Shown: positions 23,434-30,119 of the stretch, in pieces
Numbering within the stretch: the first letter of the stretch is position 1
How the letters are laid out: every line of letters starts with the position of its first letter
Program-made: the position numbers and the translations under genes
Notes under the pieces: generated by a model
Told to the model about the DNA's origin: nothing
Seen by the model: only the letters and a program-made list of their open reading frames with translations
Databases searched by the model: none
NCBI GenBank assembly: GCA_964532005.1
Contig: CAZHER010000009.1
Span: forward strand, 1-46,389
Direction of reading: 5' to 3'
Length of the DNA: 46,389 nucleotides
Source: CAYQEU01 sp964532005
GTDB taxonomy: Bacteria > Patescibacteriota > Doudnabacteria > UBA920

Positions 23434-23842
23434 GGGTTTTCCTTTCGTTAATTTTCTTAATAGATTTGGATTTAGTAATTGCCGCAAGCCGTAGGGCTTG
23501 GCGGACGATTTTCGCTTGGGACGGAGTAAGAGCTTCGGATTCTTCTTTGGTGGTTACTTCGATCTTGTCTTTGTAATTGTCGTTGCGATGGCGCAGCCAA
23601 AAACTAATTGCTGGCCAGTTCTTCTCTTTAATCATGGTTAGCATTTGGCTTTCGCTCATGTCATTAACTAAAGCAACCCCTTCGGATAAAGCCTTATCCA
23701 TTTTGCTGGCAAAGGTTCTATCTTCCTTGCGCCACCTGTACACGCTGTTTCTGGATACGCCGGTTTTCTCGCAAGCCACCTGAACAATTGGCACCTTAGC
23801 CAGTTCCTCAAAGAATTGATTTTGCAGTTTATTTTTCTTCAT
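23420..23842 (-). CDS. Small-terminase-like helix-turn-helix protein
   Basis: 140 aa. It begins MKKNKLQNQFFEELAKVPIV and has a homeodomain-like HTH: VQVACEKTGVSRNSVYRWRKED (phBC6A51/terminase small subunit type). It continues with a helical middle (MDKALSEGVALVNDMSES, then NWPAISFWLRHRNDNYKDKIEV) typical of terminase small subunits. The C-terminus is strongly basic (KSKSIKKINERK). The chosen ATG (23842) overlaps the methyltransferase stop by 14 nt. Position directly before the large subunit supports the role of recognising the DNA end or pac site. Confidence 0.8.
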   Translation of the reverse strand: MKKNKLQNQFFEELAKVPIVQVACEKTGVSRNSVYRWRKEDRTFASKMDKALSEGVALVNDMSESQMLTMIKEKNWPAISFWLRHRNDNYKDKIEVTTKEESEALTPSQAKIVRQALRLAAITKSKSIKKINERKTHESN

Positions 23843-25112
23843 GGCGTTCGACTTTGGCCTTGATTCCGGTAAAGGCTTCAAAGCGTTTAATGATAAGGTC
23901 ACAAAACCGTGGCTCAAGCTCACAGCCGTACACCTTTCGACCAAGTTGGTGTCCTGCTAGGAGTGTACTGCCAGAGCCGAGGAAACTATCGAGAATGATG
24001 TCGCCGGGCATAGTACAACGTTTAATTGCTTTTTCGTGGAGCGTTACAGGTTTTGAGGTGGCGTGTTCGTATTCTTTGGACGGAAGGCGTTTAACCGTCC
24101 AGACGTCGATAAATTCGTTTACTTGGGTTATTAGCTCGTTGCCTGTGCCCATTTCCTTATTCATTACTTCGTTTAAGTCAGTGACAGCTTCAGCAAGGTA
24201 TGGTTTGCCCCGAATACCGTAAACAACCGGCTCGTAGACTTTGTTAAAGGCCACTTTCGGCACCGGGTTTTGATTGTTCTTCAACCATAGGCAAACACGC
24301 TTGTTGCTTACGCCAAGCGATCGATAGATATCTTGAATTACGCCAATGTAAACTTGGTCGCAGTAGTAAAAGACGTGAGTACTGGGGTGAGCGACCTCTA
24401 GAGCCGCTTTTAAACTGTCGCGAATGAAAGTTTTGTATTCCTCAAAGGTGCGTTTGTCTTTCACGTTACCACCGTAGTTTTGGTTGCCGCCAATACCGCC
24501 GTCATAATCAATTTCTAGGTTATACACCGGATCAGAGTAAATCATTGACACTCGTTCCGAACCAAACAGGCGGTTAAGAGTCTCTTGCTTGGTGGAATCA
24601 CCGCAGATAACTTTGTGGTTGCCGAGCGTGATTATGTCACCAAGCTTGGTCTTTGGTGTTTTAATGTTCTTTAGCTCTTTTTCGACATCAAACTGATCCG
24701 GTTTAACCTCAACTTCTTCGTCCCAGAATTTAGCGAGCTGAATTTGGTCGAATCCTGAATTCAGCAGGATATCTAAGTCAAAAGATTTCAATGCCTCAAA
24801 ATCCCAGTCACCGCCCAAGGCATTACTGGAGATTAGGTACTGCTTGGCTTCATCGTCGGTCAGTTTGCGGTTCGGTACCCGCACATCGATCAGCTCATTG
24901 CCACGGCCGAGGAGTTGTAAAGCTTTGATTCGCTGGTGGCCGGCTAAGATTTTTCCGTTCAAATCGATTGCCGGAATTTCCACGATATTAAATTTCTTCA
25001 AACTACGCTTGAGCTCCGACATCTGTTTGTCGGTGATGATTCGAGGGTTAACTTCTTGGGGGATCAAGTCATTGACTCGCTTTTGCACAGTGTGCCACTG
25101 TAGTTTTCGCAT
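23829..25112 (-). CDS. ParB-like nuclease domain fused to a beta-class DNA methyltransferase
   Basis: Residues 1-100 form a ParB/Sulfiredoxin-type domain (NPRIITDKQMSELKRSLKKF, then LAGHQRIKALQLLG). Residues 160-420 form an N4-cytosine/N6-adenine DNA methyltransferase of beta order: motif IV first (MIYSDPVYNLEIDY), motif I last (DSFLGSGSTLLAG), with LHEKAIKRCTMPGD between. The catalytic motif reads DPVY instead of the usual DPPY; the aromatic and the first Pro are kept, so activity is plausible. ParB-methyltransferase fusions are common in phages and elements next to terminases. First gene of a coupled trio with the two terminase genes. Confidence 0.9.
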   Translation of the reverse strand: MRKLQWHTVQKRVNDLIPQEVNPRIITDKQMSELKRSLKKFNIVEIPAIDLNGKILAGHQRIKALQLLGRGNELIDVRVPNRKLTDDEAKQYLISSNALGGDWDFEALKSFDLDILLNSGFDQIQLAKFWDEEVEVKPDQFDVEKELKNIKTPKTKLGDIITLGNHKVICGDSTKQETLNRLFGSERVSMIYSDPVYNLEIDYDGGIGGNQNYGGNVKDKRTFEEYKTFIRDSLKAALEVAHPSTHVFYYCDQVYIGVIQDIYRSLGVSNKRVCLWLKNNQNPVPKVAFNKVYEPVVYGIRGKPYLAEAVTDLNEVMNKEMGTGNELITQVNEFIDVWTVKRLPSKEYEHATSKPVTLHEKAIKRCTMPGDIILDSFLGSGSTLLAGHQLGRKVYGCELEPRFCDLIIKRFEAFTGIKAKVERHEEK

Positions 25113-25155
25113 ACATTTGTTGCTTAATTGTTTAAAATGTATGGATAAACAAAAA

Positions 25156-25219
25156 GCCTATTCCACACACGAAATAGCTGAAGTTAAAAACTTCGCACTA
25201 TTTCTTGCGCGGAATAGGC
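25156..25219. repeat. Nested 64-nt hairpin resembling two inverted dif-like sites
   Basis: Three stacked stems: GCCTATTCC/GGAATAGGC, then six unpaired bases on each side (ACACAC and TTGCGC), GAAATAG/CTATTTC, a small bulge (CT and GCA), and GAAGTT/AACTTC closed by AAA. Each arm alone also reads as CTATTCC or its near-mirror, 6 nt, then GAAATAG, an inverted repeat around a 6-nt centre, as in Xer dif sites. It lies in the 168-nt space upstream of the methyltransferase-terminase genes. Structure is seen; function is unknown. Confidence 0.85.
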
Positions 25220-25280
25220 ATGGCTTTAAATGCGATACACTATTCTACTTGTTACTACGCAGAAATTTTACACTCACATA

Positions 25281-25697
25281 TTAACTCATCGGATTATTTT
25301 TTGCAAGTCCTCGCAAAATTCGCTTGCCGTTAACGCTTGCCAAAAACTCGATCGTATCCTTACCAGCCAGTATTGGAATCTCCTTCGGGAGTTCCAGCAG
25401 TACTTTATACCCGTTTTTTTGTTCTTCCATTACCATTTTTACGAACTCCGGGTCCTTCTTTATTAAATCTAGGACCGCAGTCTGGTTTTCAGGGGAGGGC
25501 GTAGTAGCAGGTTCGGCATAGCTGATGGATCCGTAAATACGGCCAGGCTTCATGGATTTGAAAGCCTGCTTGAGCTTTTTGCCTATCGAGGTTGGCTGTT
25601 TATGGGAAGTGTGCAAGGCAATGTCCGTTATACGGATTACCTTGTATTTCCAGCCCTCTTCAGGCACGAATCGGTTTAATTGGAGTTGGTATTCCAT
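25281..25697 (-). CDS. Hypothetical protein, 138 aa
   Basis: Family not recognised. Soluble, starting MEYQLQLNRFVPEEGWKYKV. It has a basic middle (SIGKKLKQAFKSMKPGRIYG), a short Pro/Thr-rich hinge (EPATTPSPENQ), then a helix DPEFVKMVMEEQKNGYKVLLELP and a basic end GKRILRGLAKNN. Composition suggests nucleic-acid binding. It is divergent from the LexA-like gene and upstream of the hairpin and methyltransferase on the same strand, so it may belong to the packaging transcript. Confidence 0.62.
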   Translation of the reverse strand: MEYQLQLNRFVPEEGWKYKVIRITDIALHTSHKQPTSIGKKLKQAFKSMKPGRIYGSISYAEPATTPSPENQTAVLDLIKKDPEFVKMVMEEQKNGYKVLLELPKEIPILAGKDTIEFLASVNGKRILRGLAKNNPMS

Positions 25698-25715
25698 GAA
25701 TTTGGAAAATTTCCC

Positions 25716-25745
25716 TTGACTTTATGAGGGGTATGAGCATATACT
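25716..25745 (+). promoter_or_regulatory. Promoter of the LexA-like/TIR operon
   Basis: TTGACT, 18-nt spacer, TATACT; predicted start near 25752, 26 nt before the LexA-like ATG. A nearby dyad suitable for autorepression was looked for but nothing convincing was found. Confidence 0.7.
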
Positions 25746-25777
25746 ATCAGAAAGTGAAAGTTAAGTAAACACCACTT

Positions 25778-26428
25778 ATGCACACCCTTACCCCGAAACA
25801 AAAAATTGTCCTCCACGCCATTAAAAGCTACTTTGCTAAATACGGCCAAATGCCGTCAATTCGACAGCTTCGGAATGAAATAGTTCACCAAGGGCTAGAC
25901 ATTAAAAGTCCCCGAAGCGTTTTTATATACCTGAACCACCTTGAAGAAAAGGGTCTGATTAAGCGAGTATCCAAAGATCGAGGTATTCAGCTTGTAGGCG
26001 ATTCAGAGACCAGCTTTATCGATATACCAGTGCTCGGCATGGCAAACGCAGGAAGCCCCACAATGGTTGCGGAAGAAAACGTCGAAGGATACCTCAAAGT
26101 GTCCAGACGGCTGTACGGTTCAAACAAACTGTTCGCTATCCGAATTTCTGGCGACTCCATGAATTCATCAAGTGTTAAAGGCAAAAATATTGGCGACGGT
26201 GATTATGTAATTGTTGATCAGGGCTATAAGGACTTCCAAAATGGCGACAAAGTTTTAGTAGTGATCGACGGACTGGCTACAGTTAAGACTTACCGCCAAG
26301 TTGAATCAGGAGTAATCGGCTTGTTTCCGGAGTCCAACAATAAAATACACCAACCAATTTATCTTACGCCTGATGATGACTTTATCATCAATGGCAAAGT
26401 AATTGATGTGCTTAAAACAGATAATTAA
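25778..26428 (+). CDS. LexA-like repressor/S24 autopeptidase
   Basis: 216 aa. N-terminal winged helix (LTPKQKIVLHAIKSYFAKYG, then PSIRQLRNEIVHQGL, and YLNHLEEKGLIKR) as in LexA, and a C-terminal S24 peptidase domain. The self-cleavage site is Ala91-Gly92 (GMANAGSP), the catalytic dyad Ser127 (ISGDSMNSS) and Lys170 (ATVKTYR). All elements of RecA-stimulated autocleavage are present. Located in the element just before the membrane-TIR-E2-like genes, with 10 nt to the next start, it probably represses them and is removed upon DNA damage. It could equally be the host LexA; the element location favours a mobile-element regulator. Confidence 0.92.
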   Translation: MHTLTPKQKIVLHAIKSYFAKYGQMPSIRQLRNEIVHQGLDIKSPRSVFIYLNHLEEKGLIKRVSKDRGIQLVGDSETSFIDIPVLGMANAGSPTMVAEENVEGYLKVSRRLYGSNKLFAIRISGDSMNSSSVKGKNIGDGDYVIVDQGYKDFQNGDKVLVVIDGLATVKTYRQVESGVIGLFPESNNKIHQPIYLTPDDDFIINGKVIDVLKTDN

Positions 26429-26438
26429 TTAATCCTGT

Positions 26439-26867
26439 ATGGAGAATAAAATTCGTTATTTAGAAATGATACAAGGTGTCATTAGCCGAATGGCTGGAAA
26501 CCTGTTTTTGCTCAAAGGATGGGTTGTCACTTTAGTAGCAGCGCTCTTGGCTCTAATGGCCTCTAAGGATTCTGATCCACGCCTGGTTTTCGTTGTGCTT
26601 ATTCCGATTTTAATCTTTTGGCTCTTGGATGGGTATTTCTTGTCGCAAGAACGTATGTATAGAAGTTTATATAACGAGGCCACTAAGGCGGATCCGGATA
26701 AAATTAACTTTTCAATGGATGCCAGCAGATTTAACAGTGGGAGGAATACTTGGTTCAGAACTTTGTTTTCCAAAACACTGATAATTTTTTACGGATTGTT
26801 ATTGATTTTGTTCTTGATCATCGTTGCTTACAACTTTCACATAAAATTAACATTAACCGTAGGATAA
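26439..26867 (+). CDS. Membrane protein, partner of the TIR protein (SLATT/2TM-like)
   Basis: 142 aa: an amphipathic N-terminal helix (MENKIRYLEMIQGVISRMAG), a TM hairpin (GWVVTLVAALLALMA and LVFVVLIPILIFWLLDGYF), a cytoplasmic helical region with SQERMYRSLYNEATKADPD, and a third TM (TLIIFYGLLLILFLIIVAY). The layout resembles SLATT-type or related membrane effectors of nucleotide-signal defence systems, which are thought to form pores. I cannot assign the family firmly. It lies 10 nt after the LexA-like gene and 4 nt before the TIR gene, so the genes are surely co-transcribed. Confidence 0.78.
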   Translation: MENKIRYLEMIQGVISRMAGNLFLLKGWVVTLVAALLALMASKDSDPRLVFVVLIPILIFWLLDGYFLSQERMYRSLYNEATKADPDKINFSMDASRFNSGRNTWFRTLFSKTLIIFYGLLLILFLIIVAYNFHIKLTLTVG

Positions 26868-26871
26868 ATTT

Positions 26872-27447
26872 ATGGCACGACGAGTATTCTTTAGTTTTCA
26901 TTATAAACGCGATATCGGCCGCATCGGTCAAATTCGCAACAGCTGGGTGGTAAAGTCACCCACTGAAACAGTTGGCTTCGTTGACGCAGCCGAGTGGGAA
27001 AGCATCGAACGTCAAGGTGACGAGGGAATTAAACGCTGGATAAATTCTCAGCTTGAAGGAACCTCAGTCACAATAGTTTTAATTGGGGCTGAGACCTCTA
27101 CCCGCCCGTGGGTTAAATACGAAATTGAACAAAGTCGGTCTAGAGGGAATGCAATTTTTGGAATCACTATCCACAACGTCAAGGATTTTCGAACATTACA
27201 AACCGATGTTCCAGGCCAAAATCCGTTTGAATTGATCAAAGCTGCAGATGGTACACCGCTTTCCGAAATCTATCCCGTATATGACTGGGTAAACGATAAT
27301 GGCCGAGCTAATATCGAACAGTGGATCGCGGATGCTTTATCTAAGGCTGGTAAGTCAGCAGAATCAACCACTAGAACTCTGCCTCCTCTACACAAAAACC
27401 CTGTAGTAATTACACGCCCCCCGAGTAAGCCATGGCTAGCGAAATAA
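26872..27447 (+). CDS. TIR-like (MTH538/DUF1863, Thoeris ThsB-type) protein
   Basis: 191 aa, TIR-like fold of the MTH538/DUF1863 family. First strand RRVFFSFHYKRDIGRIGQIR, a WV..FVDAAEWESIERQGDEGIKRWINSQL segment, the strand TSVTIVLIGAETSTRPWVKY leading into EIEQSRSRGNAIFGITIHNV. The Glu in WVKYEIEQS corresponds to the conserved catalytic position of NAD-cleaving TIR proteins. In Thoeris, such proteins make a cyclic ADP-ribose-type signal after phage infection. Here no ThsA (SIR2/SLOG) is present; instead a membrane protein precedes it and an E2-like protein follows (16-nt overlap). The C-terminal 30 residues are Pro-rich linker (TLPPLHKNPVVITRPPSKP). Confidence 0.87.
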   Translation: MARRVFFSFHYKRDIGRIGQIRNSWVVKSPTETVGFVDAAEWESIERQGDEGIKRWINSQLEGTSVTIVLIGAETSTRPWVKYEIEQSRSRGNAIFGITIHNVKDFRTLQTDVPGQNPFELIKAADGTPLSEIYPVYDWVNDNGRANIEQWIADALSKAGKSAESTTRTLPPLHKNPVVITRPPSKPWLAK

Positions 27448-28205
27448 TCGAACTATCAAAAGAAGATCAAGATTGGCTAGCCGTCAATTATCCCGGAATC
27501 AAGCTCAAAGACGTGGATGCAATTCCACGTCTTTCTGGTTCTATAGAATTCGACATGGTCTATGATCCCCAAACCAGCCAATCAATTCTAAACTCAGGCA
27601 CACTCGATGGTACTAATAAATACCATATTACCGATACCTATAAAGTCGAAGTGATTTTAAATGCTGCAAAAAATTCGATACTTCCGGTAACGCAAGAAGT
27701 GGGCGGTAGGATAGAAAGCCTGGCAAAAAAACTCAACAAACCAATTATAGATTTACATACCTATCCGGATGGCAGTCTTTGCTTATGCGCCAGGCAGGCC
27801 GAGCTCTCCTATTTTCCAGAAAAATTTGAATTGCCAGTTTTTATCCAAGAGTTACTAATTCCATTTTTGTATAGTCACACTTTTTACGAACGTAATGGCG
27901 TACGGCCGTGGGGCGAACATCAACACGGGGCTTTGGGTATTTTGGAGTACTATACCGATCAACAAAAATTTGGTGATAGGGAGCTAGTTCGTAGAACTTT
28001 GAAAGCTCTGAAAGAAGACACTAATCAATACCGGATAGCTTATGTGACGTATCTAAATAGTTTTGAGATTCGCGGTCACTGGAGCTGTGTTTGCGGTTTG
28101 AAGAAAAGAATTGATAAATGTCACCCCAGCGCGCTCCTTGCCCTCCGAAAATTACGCAACGACGCTAAAGCAGTCGGATTGAATATTAATGATGATATAC
28201 TTTGA
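27432..28205 (+). CDS. E2-like (UBC/RWD-fold) protein with C-terminal SEC-C-like zinc motif
   Basis: 257 aa. The order of strands and the motif LHTYPDGSLCLCARQ (His109, Cys117, Cys119) resemble the active-site region of ubiquitin-conjugating enzymes (HPNV..G.ICL), as in the E2-like proteins of bacterial conflict systems. A conserved-looking PWGEHQHGALGILEYY follows. Near the end, SCVCGLKKRIDKCHP (Cys219, Cys221, Cys230, His231) matches the SEC-C pattern C-x-C-G-x-K-K-x-x-x-C-H. The start is the ATG 16 nt inside the TIR gene, so translation is coupled. No E1, JAB peptidase or ubiquitin-like protein is nearby. The E2 assignment is by motif reading and remains to be tested by structure prediction. 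Confidence 0.68.
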   Translation: MASEIIELSKEDQDWLAVNYPGIKLKDVDAIPRLSGSIEFDMVYDPQTSQSILNSGTLDGTNKYHITDTYKVEVILNAAKNSILPVTQEVGGRIESLAKKLNKPIIDLHTYPDGSLCLCARQAELSYFPEKFELPVFIQELLIPFLYSHTFYERNGVRPWGEHQHGALGILEYYTDQQKFGDRELVRRTLKALKEDTNQYRIAYVTYLNSFEIRGHWSCVCGLKKRIDKCHPSALLALRKLRNDAKAVGLNINDDIL

Positions 28206-28872
28206 TCTCGTGAGTCTCAGCATCCTGAACCACGTTATCAATGATCCGTTTTTGGCCGTCAAATATCGTATCGTCTAAAGAGTATACCTGTAATTTCCGT
28301 AAACCTCGGCCCGCATACTGTAGTGTCTTGAAAAGATAGCCAGTAAAGGTCCCTGTAAATCTGTAGCACCGGATACAGCCTATAATTTTGTCATCGATAT
28401 CATCACTATATCCTTTCCACTTCCATAGCACTGGGCAGAATTCGACCCATAAGTCGACCGTATATCTCAGCAATTTTACTAATTCCTGTTGAGCTCGAAT
28501 ATTGCCGCATTGTGCCAACCGAACCAAGTTAACGCTAATTACATTTCTAATGAGCTTGTCGTCATCGTTGGTTGGCGATATAAAAACGTACAGCTTATCT
28601 TGAAATGGTTTTAGTACTTTACGTACTTCTTGAATATTACGGTATGTTTTGATCCGCTTGGCTCGACGGTACACCCATCGCGCTTGGAACTCTCGATTTA
28701 TCCGCGAAGTCACTCTGTCCCAGTCAATATCCCCAAGTTCGGTTCTGATATTAGCCCAAATGAAGCGGTACGATCTAGGCGAATGCCGGTAGATCCAGGA
28801 GCTCGTAAACTTATTCGGGTTTTGGGTTTTAAGTTGCTGGTTAATCAGCTGAATTGCTTGGTCTAAGTCCAT
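28186..28872 (-). CDS. Sigma-70 region 2-like protein, divergent
   Basis: 228 aa from the ATG at 28872 (an in-frame TTG 18 nt upstream is less likely). Residues about 120-200 resemble sigma region 2: LVRLAQCGNIRAQQELVKLL, then YSDDIDDKIIGCIRCYRFTG and TFTGYLFKTLQYAGRGLRKL, and SLDDTIFDG, i.e. the 'GN..A...L' and 'F..YL...... R.' pattern followed by SLDD. The N-terminal 110 residues are basic (RRAKRIKTYRNIQEVRK), of unknown fold. It may direct transcription of element genes or be a relict. It converges with the E2-like gene (20-nt overlap). Its upstream region holds TGTCAC/GTGACA repeats. Confidence 0.6.
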   Translation of the reverse strand: MDLDQAIQLINQQLKTQNPNKFTSSWIYRHSPRSYRFIWANIRTELGDIDWDRVTSRINREFQARWVYRRAKRIKTYRNIQEVRKVLKPFQDKLYVFISPTNDDDKLIRNVISVNLVRLAQCGNIRAQQELVKLLRYTVDLWVEFCPVLWKWKGYSDDIDDKIIGCIRCYRFTGTFTGYLFKTLQYAGRGLRKLQVYSLDDTIFDGQKRIIDNVVQDAETHEIKVYHH

Positions 28873-28910
28873 AAAAACATTAGACCACAAAAAGGGTATC
28901 CTTATAAATA

Positions 28911-28959
28911 GTGACAGGTGTGTGTAACTTTAAGTCGGGATCCGTGTCACTTTTGTCAC
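28911..28959. promoter_or_regulatory. TGTCAC/GTGACA repeat cluster (putative operator)
   Basis: GTGACA at 28911-28916 faces two direct copies of TGTCACTTT at 28945-28953 and 28954-28962. The cluster lies immediately upstream of the sigma-like gene and 30 nt before a TGCTATAAT promoter pointing the other way, so one regulator could control both. Confidence 0.55.
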
Positions 28960-28989
28960 TTTGCCAGGGTGCTCGAGACCCGTCGATTC

Positions 28990-28998
28990 TGCTATAAT
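28990..28998 (+). promoter_or_regulatory. Extended -10 promoter facing the repeat array; possible small RNA
   Basis: TGCTATAAT. A transcript from about 29005 would contain a 6-bp hairpin GCTTAG/CTAAGC, then copy B of the tRNA-Gln flank motif, and end at the terminator at 29183-29202 (about 195 nt). No open frame of note lies in it. The ~340 bp between 28873 and 29216 otherwise contain no gene. Confidence 0.5.
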
Positions 28999-29057
28999 GG
29001 AAAAGCTTAGAAAAGCTAAGCAGGGCTTGTCCGGGCAAAGGTTCTAGCTCGAGACGG

Positions 29058-29089
29058 CCAGCCACAAGACTTTATTATCGTGTGACCTA
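29058..29089 (+). repeat. tRNA-Gln flank motif, copy B
   Basis: 32 nt identical to copy A (2500-2531, other strand). Preceded by a degenerate T-arm-like GTTCTAGCTC at the same 14-nt distance from CCA as in real tRNA-Gln, but no cloverleaf can be drawn. After GTGACCTA the similarity stops, and ACCCACTTAGG, the inverse of the missing half, appears at about 29133. Confidence 0.88.
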
Positions 29090-29182
29090 AGAGCATCAAT
29101 ATCTACAGTAGTTTTCTGGTAACCCACTTAGGGCGACCTATATGCGTACCCATCTAGGATATATATTAAAACGAAAATAAAT

Positions 29183-29202
29183 CGCCCAAGGGGCGTTTTT
29201 TT
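29183..29202 (+). terminator. Terminator after copy B
   Basis: CGCCC-AAG-GGGCG followed by seven T. Confidence 0.85.
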
Positions 29203-29216
29203 GTTACACTTTGAAT

Positions 29217-30011
29217 ATGATAGAAGGCCAATTTGGAAAACCTAATATGAGCGAATTAGGACTCGACAAGGAAGAGTCTTACGAACAACCGAAAACCGAA
29301 AAACTTTTTGGACATAGTTTTGCCATTGATAGATTTGCAGAAGAAAGTTATATCCCCACGGGGGGTGATAATGTTTTCAGTCAAGAAGTTAATGTCGGTA
29401 TTAAAGGTGACTTTGATAAATTCAAAGACCTATTCGACAGTAGTAATGAACTCGCAGAAAAATATAATTTAAATGATCTACAGAAATGGCTTGAAGGTTT
29501 AGGTATAGATATTTCTCCAAAATTATTTGCAAGTATTTTTGCATTCACTAAACAGTACGAGCAACTTTATCCTGATAATCCAAATAGATCTGCAGAACGT
29601 AGAAAACTATACAAAGAATTAGGCAAAGAACTGACTTTAAGCAATATTTTGGATGCTAATGCTGCAGAATGTGCAGAAATTGCTGCACTTGCACAGTTCT
29701 ACCTTCAAGACAAAACACCTTCAGAATATATTAGCGGTGATGTGTTGTGGAATAAAGAACATGAATTTTCAGAAGCTCATAGTTATTTGAGAATCAAAGA
29801 TGGAGAAAAATCCTATATATACGATCCTGCTAATCCGACATCTACTACTGGAGGCAATTTTCCTAGCATATATACTACTGAGGCTAACTTTGATGAAGAA
29901 ATTAGAAAGAATCAGAAAAAGTTTGTTACTGCTAAAAATCTAATTGGTAACAAAGTAGCTTACTTTGGCGTGAATGATGGTACAGACATATGGGAAAAGC
30001 ATATAGTCTAA
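29217..30011 (+). CDS. Transglutaminase-like cysteine protease-fold protein
   Basis: 264 aa from the ATG at 29217 (a TTG two codons earlier is possible; a later ATG at 29247 also). The C-terminal half carries an apparent Cys-His-Asp triad in transglutaminase-like order: ANAAECAEIAALAQFYL, then FSEAHSYLRI and SYIYDPANPT. This is the fold of bacterial transglutaminase-like peptidases. The N-terminal half is helical and acidic, with no signal peptide. Its substrate is unknown. It stands alone between copies B and C of the tRNA-Gln flank motif, with a terminator immediately before, so it behaves like a single-gene cassette near the right end of the element. Confidence 0.7.
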   Translation: MIEGQFGKPNMSELGLDKEESYEQPKTEKLFGHSFAIDRFAEESYIPTGGDNVFSQEVNVGIKGDFDKFKDLFDSSNELAEKYNLNDLQKWLEGLGIDISPKLFASIFAFTKQYEQLYPDNPNRSAERRKLYKELGKELTLSNILDANAAECAEIAALAQFYLQDKTPSEYISGDVLWNKEHEFSEAHSYLRIKDGEKSYIYDPANPTSTTGGNFPSIYTTEANFDEEIRKNQKKFVTAKNLIGNKVAYFGVNDGTDIWEKHIV

Positions 30012-30119
30012 TCTTAACTACATTTGAAATAGAGCATCAAGGATTCGAACTAATGTTTACCCCTGTTAGAGAAAATTTTTCCGCATAATTAAGATAGTTT
30101 TGGTTCTTGACCTAACTAC

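Noticed and set aside
25156..25219. Integron attC site
   Set aside because: Stem-spacer-stem layout is similar, but the conserved GTT/AAC ends are absent and no integron-type tyrosine integrase is seen.
25144..25284. Short open frame across the nested hairpin
   Set aside because: Its coding potential comes from the symmetric hairpin DNA; no start signal and no protein-like composition.
26872..27447. Canonical Thoeris system
   Set aside because: The TIR protein fits ThsB, but no ThsA-type SIR2/SLOG or other known Thoeris effector is adjacent; the partners are a membrane protein and an E2-like protein.
28960..29064. Possible complete tRNA or tmRNA ending in CCA at 29064
   Set aside because: GTTCTAGCTC resembles a T-loop and the distance to CCA fits, but no acceptor, D or anticodon stem can be formed; treated as a tRNA-derived repeat copy.
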